DNA of 64,000 nucleotides from Perca fluviatilis. Taxonomy: Eukaryota > Chordata > Actinopteri > Perciformes > Percidae. The notes beneath the pieces are model-generated. The model worked only from the letters and a program-made list of their open reading frames with translations, was not told the origin of the DNA and did no database searches. Below, piece by piece: positions 62,201-64,000 of the stretch. The stretch covers positions 13,925,669 through 13,989,668 of the forward strand of contig NC_053126.1 of assembly GCF_010015445.1 (NCBI RefSeq), written 5' to 3'. The translations under genes and the position numbers were made by a program. The number at the start of each line of letters is the position of its first letter. Position 1 is the first letter of the stretch.

Positions 62201-63051
62201 TCATTTTGCACTTCACACTACACAGAAAAAGCAAGGCCCTGTCTCATACCACCCTCTCGGCCACAAACACAGTTTAGTTTAAGCCCTGCTCCCCAGAATT
62301 TGCATCCCCAAAACAAGGCCCCATTCCCCCAATTCTGTCTCCAGCGATTGGTCCCTGTGGCCCGAACCCAGACTCACTGGTGGCAGAGGAAAGGAGACGT
62401 CATTAGGAGATTAACTACAGCAGCCCACTTTACTGCCATCATAAATATATGTACCTGAGTTTGAGGCCATAAACGAACCCATGAAGCCAAAATTGGGCTT
62501 TTGGGTGGGGGGCCGAGGTCATTGTTTCTGATTCAATTTGGTGCCAATTTATCCAAAAGCATATGTGGACAACTCATGGGCTACTCAAATGGTCTATGCT
62601 GCAAAAATACCAACACAAACCTGCTTGTGCACATACACATATAAACAAAGTGTATAAACAATTTCTCCAATTAAGAGGATTTTGCTGTTTTACTGTTAGA
62701 TGCATAGCCTGGCTTTGGAGAGTCATATTGTTGTCAAATTATAGATGATGAATTAATCCCCGAAACCAAACAGGGGAGCTCAGAACTCTAAAGTATAAAT
62801 GCAATAATCAATCAAATATTCCGACAATGACATATACTACATATAATCCATAAAAGTAGGTTGAGTTTTGCACAGCACCATAAAGCAGCATCTTGTTAAA
62901 TGAGAGACCCTATAGCTCAGTGGATTTATATTGTATTCAAAGCTGTCCCAGGGGCTGCCATTAGGAAACACAAGCGTTAGGTGGAGCAGGGATGGGGGTG
63001 CCTAATAGTTATAGTAGTTATAGTTGAATTTTAATATTTGGTAAAAGAGAC
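59196..63051. other. Non-coding stretch with two weak exon candidates
   Basis: No gene is confidently recognised. Two exon-like frames, at 59491-59580 and about 61608-61760, are discussed under findings. A (GT)n tract of about 22 bp lies at 61450-61471. Confidence 0.4.

Positions 63052-64000
<949 letters not shown>

Overview
The window is nuclear DNA from a ray-finned fish. The reasons are a Rex3-type RTE retrotransposon, decayed Tc1, hAT and PIF/Harbinger DNA transposons with their MITEs, tRNA-derived SINEs, many long (CA)n microsatellites, spliced vertebrate coding exons and about 90% non-coding sequence. The particular repeat families suggest a percomorph, but that is recognition from memory and was not tested by a search.

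Only one host gene can be named with confidence: the first two coding exons of the small GTPase gene rab26, on the minus strand (exon 1 at 24549-24734, exon 2 at 22595-22705). They encode a Ser/Ala/Gly/Lys-rich N-terminus followed by the P-loop (GDSGVGKT) and switch I. Both splice junctions are canonical and in phase 0. No later rab26 exon was found by reading the 22.6 kb to the left, so either intron 2 is very long or the remaining exons lie outside the window.

Layout. 1-5.6 kb: a degenerate Tc1/mariner element with a Harbinger-type MITE inserted in its transposase, then a partial TTAA-flanked repeat and a hAT remnant with a BED zinc-finger exon. 5.6-8.8 kb: an almost full-length but mutated Rex3 copy on the minus strand. 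8.8-22 kb: mostly unannotated DNA with hAT-derived repeats, a 766-bp TTAA MITE, a low-complexity tract of doubtful sequence quality and a 994-bp hAT derivative with an 8-bp target duplication. 22.6-25.1 kb: the rab26 5' end and a CpG-containing upstream region. 25.2-26.3 kb: an (AT)n tract and two adjacent MITEs. 26-64 kb: 38 kb with no confidently recognised gene. It holds microsatellites, a TTAA MITE, a Harbinger MITE, two tRNA-derived SINEs in opposite orientations, an unidentified broken coding-like segment near 54.5 kb, and AT-rich blocks that look like conserved non-coding elements.

There is no operon-like or defence-like gene cluster. The main novelty candidates are the unidentified coding-like segments (54.5, 55.6 and 59.5 kb) and the well-delimited MITEs, whose exact ends and target duplications are read directly from the sequence.
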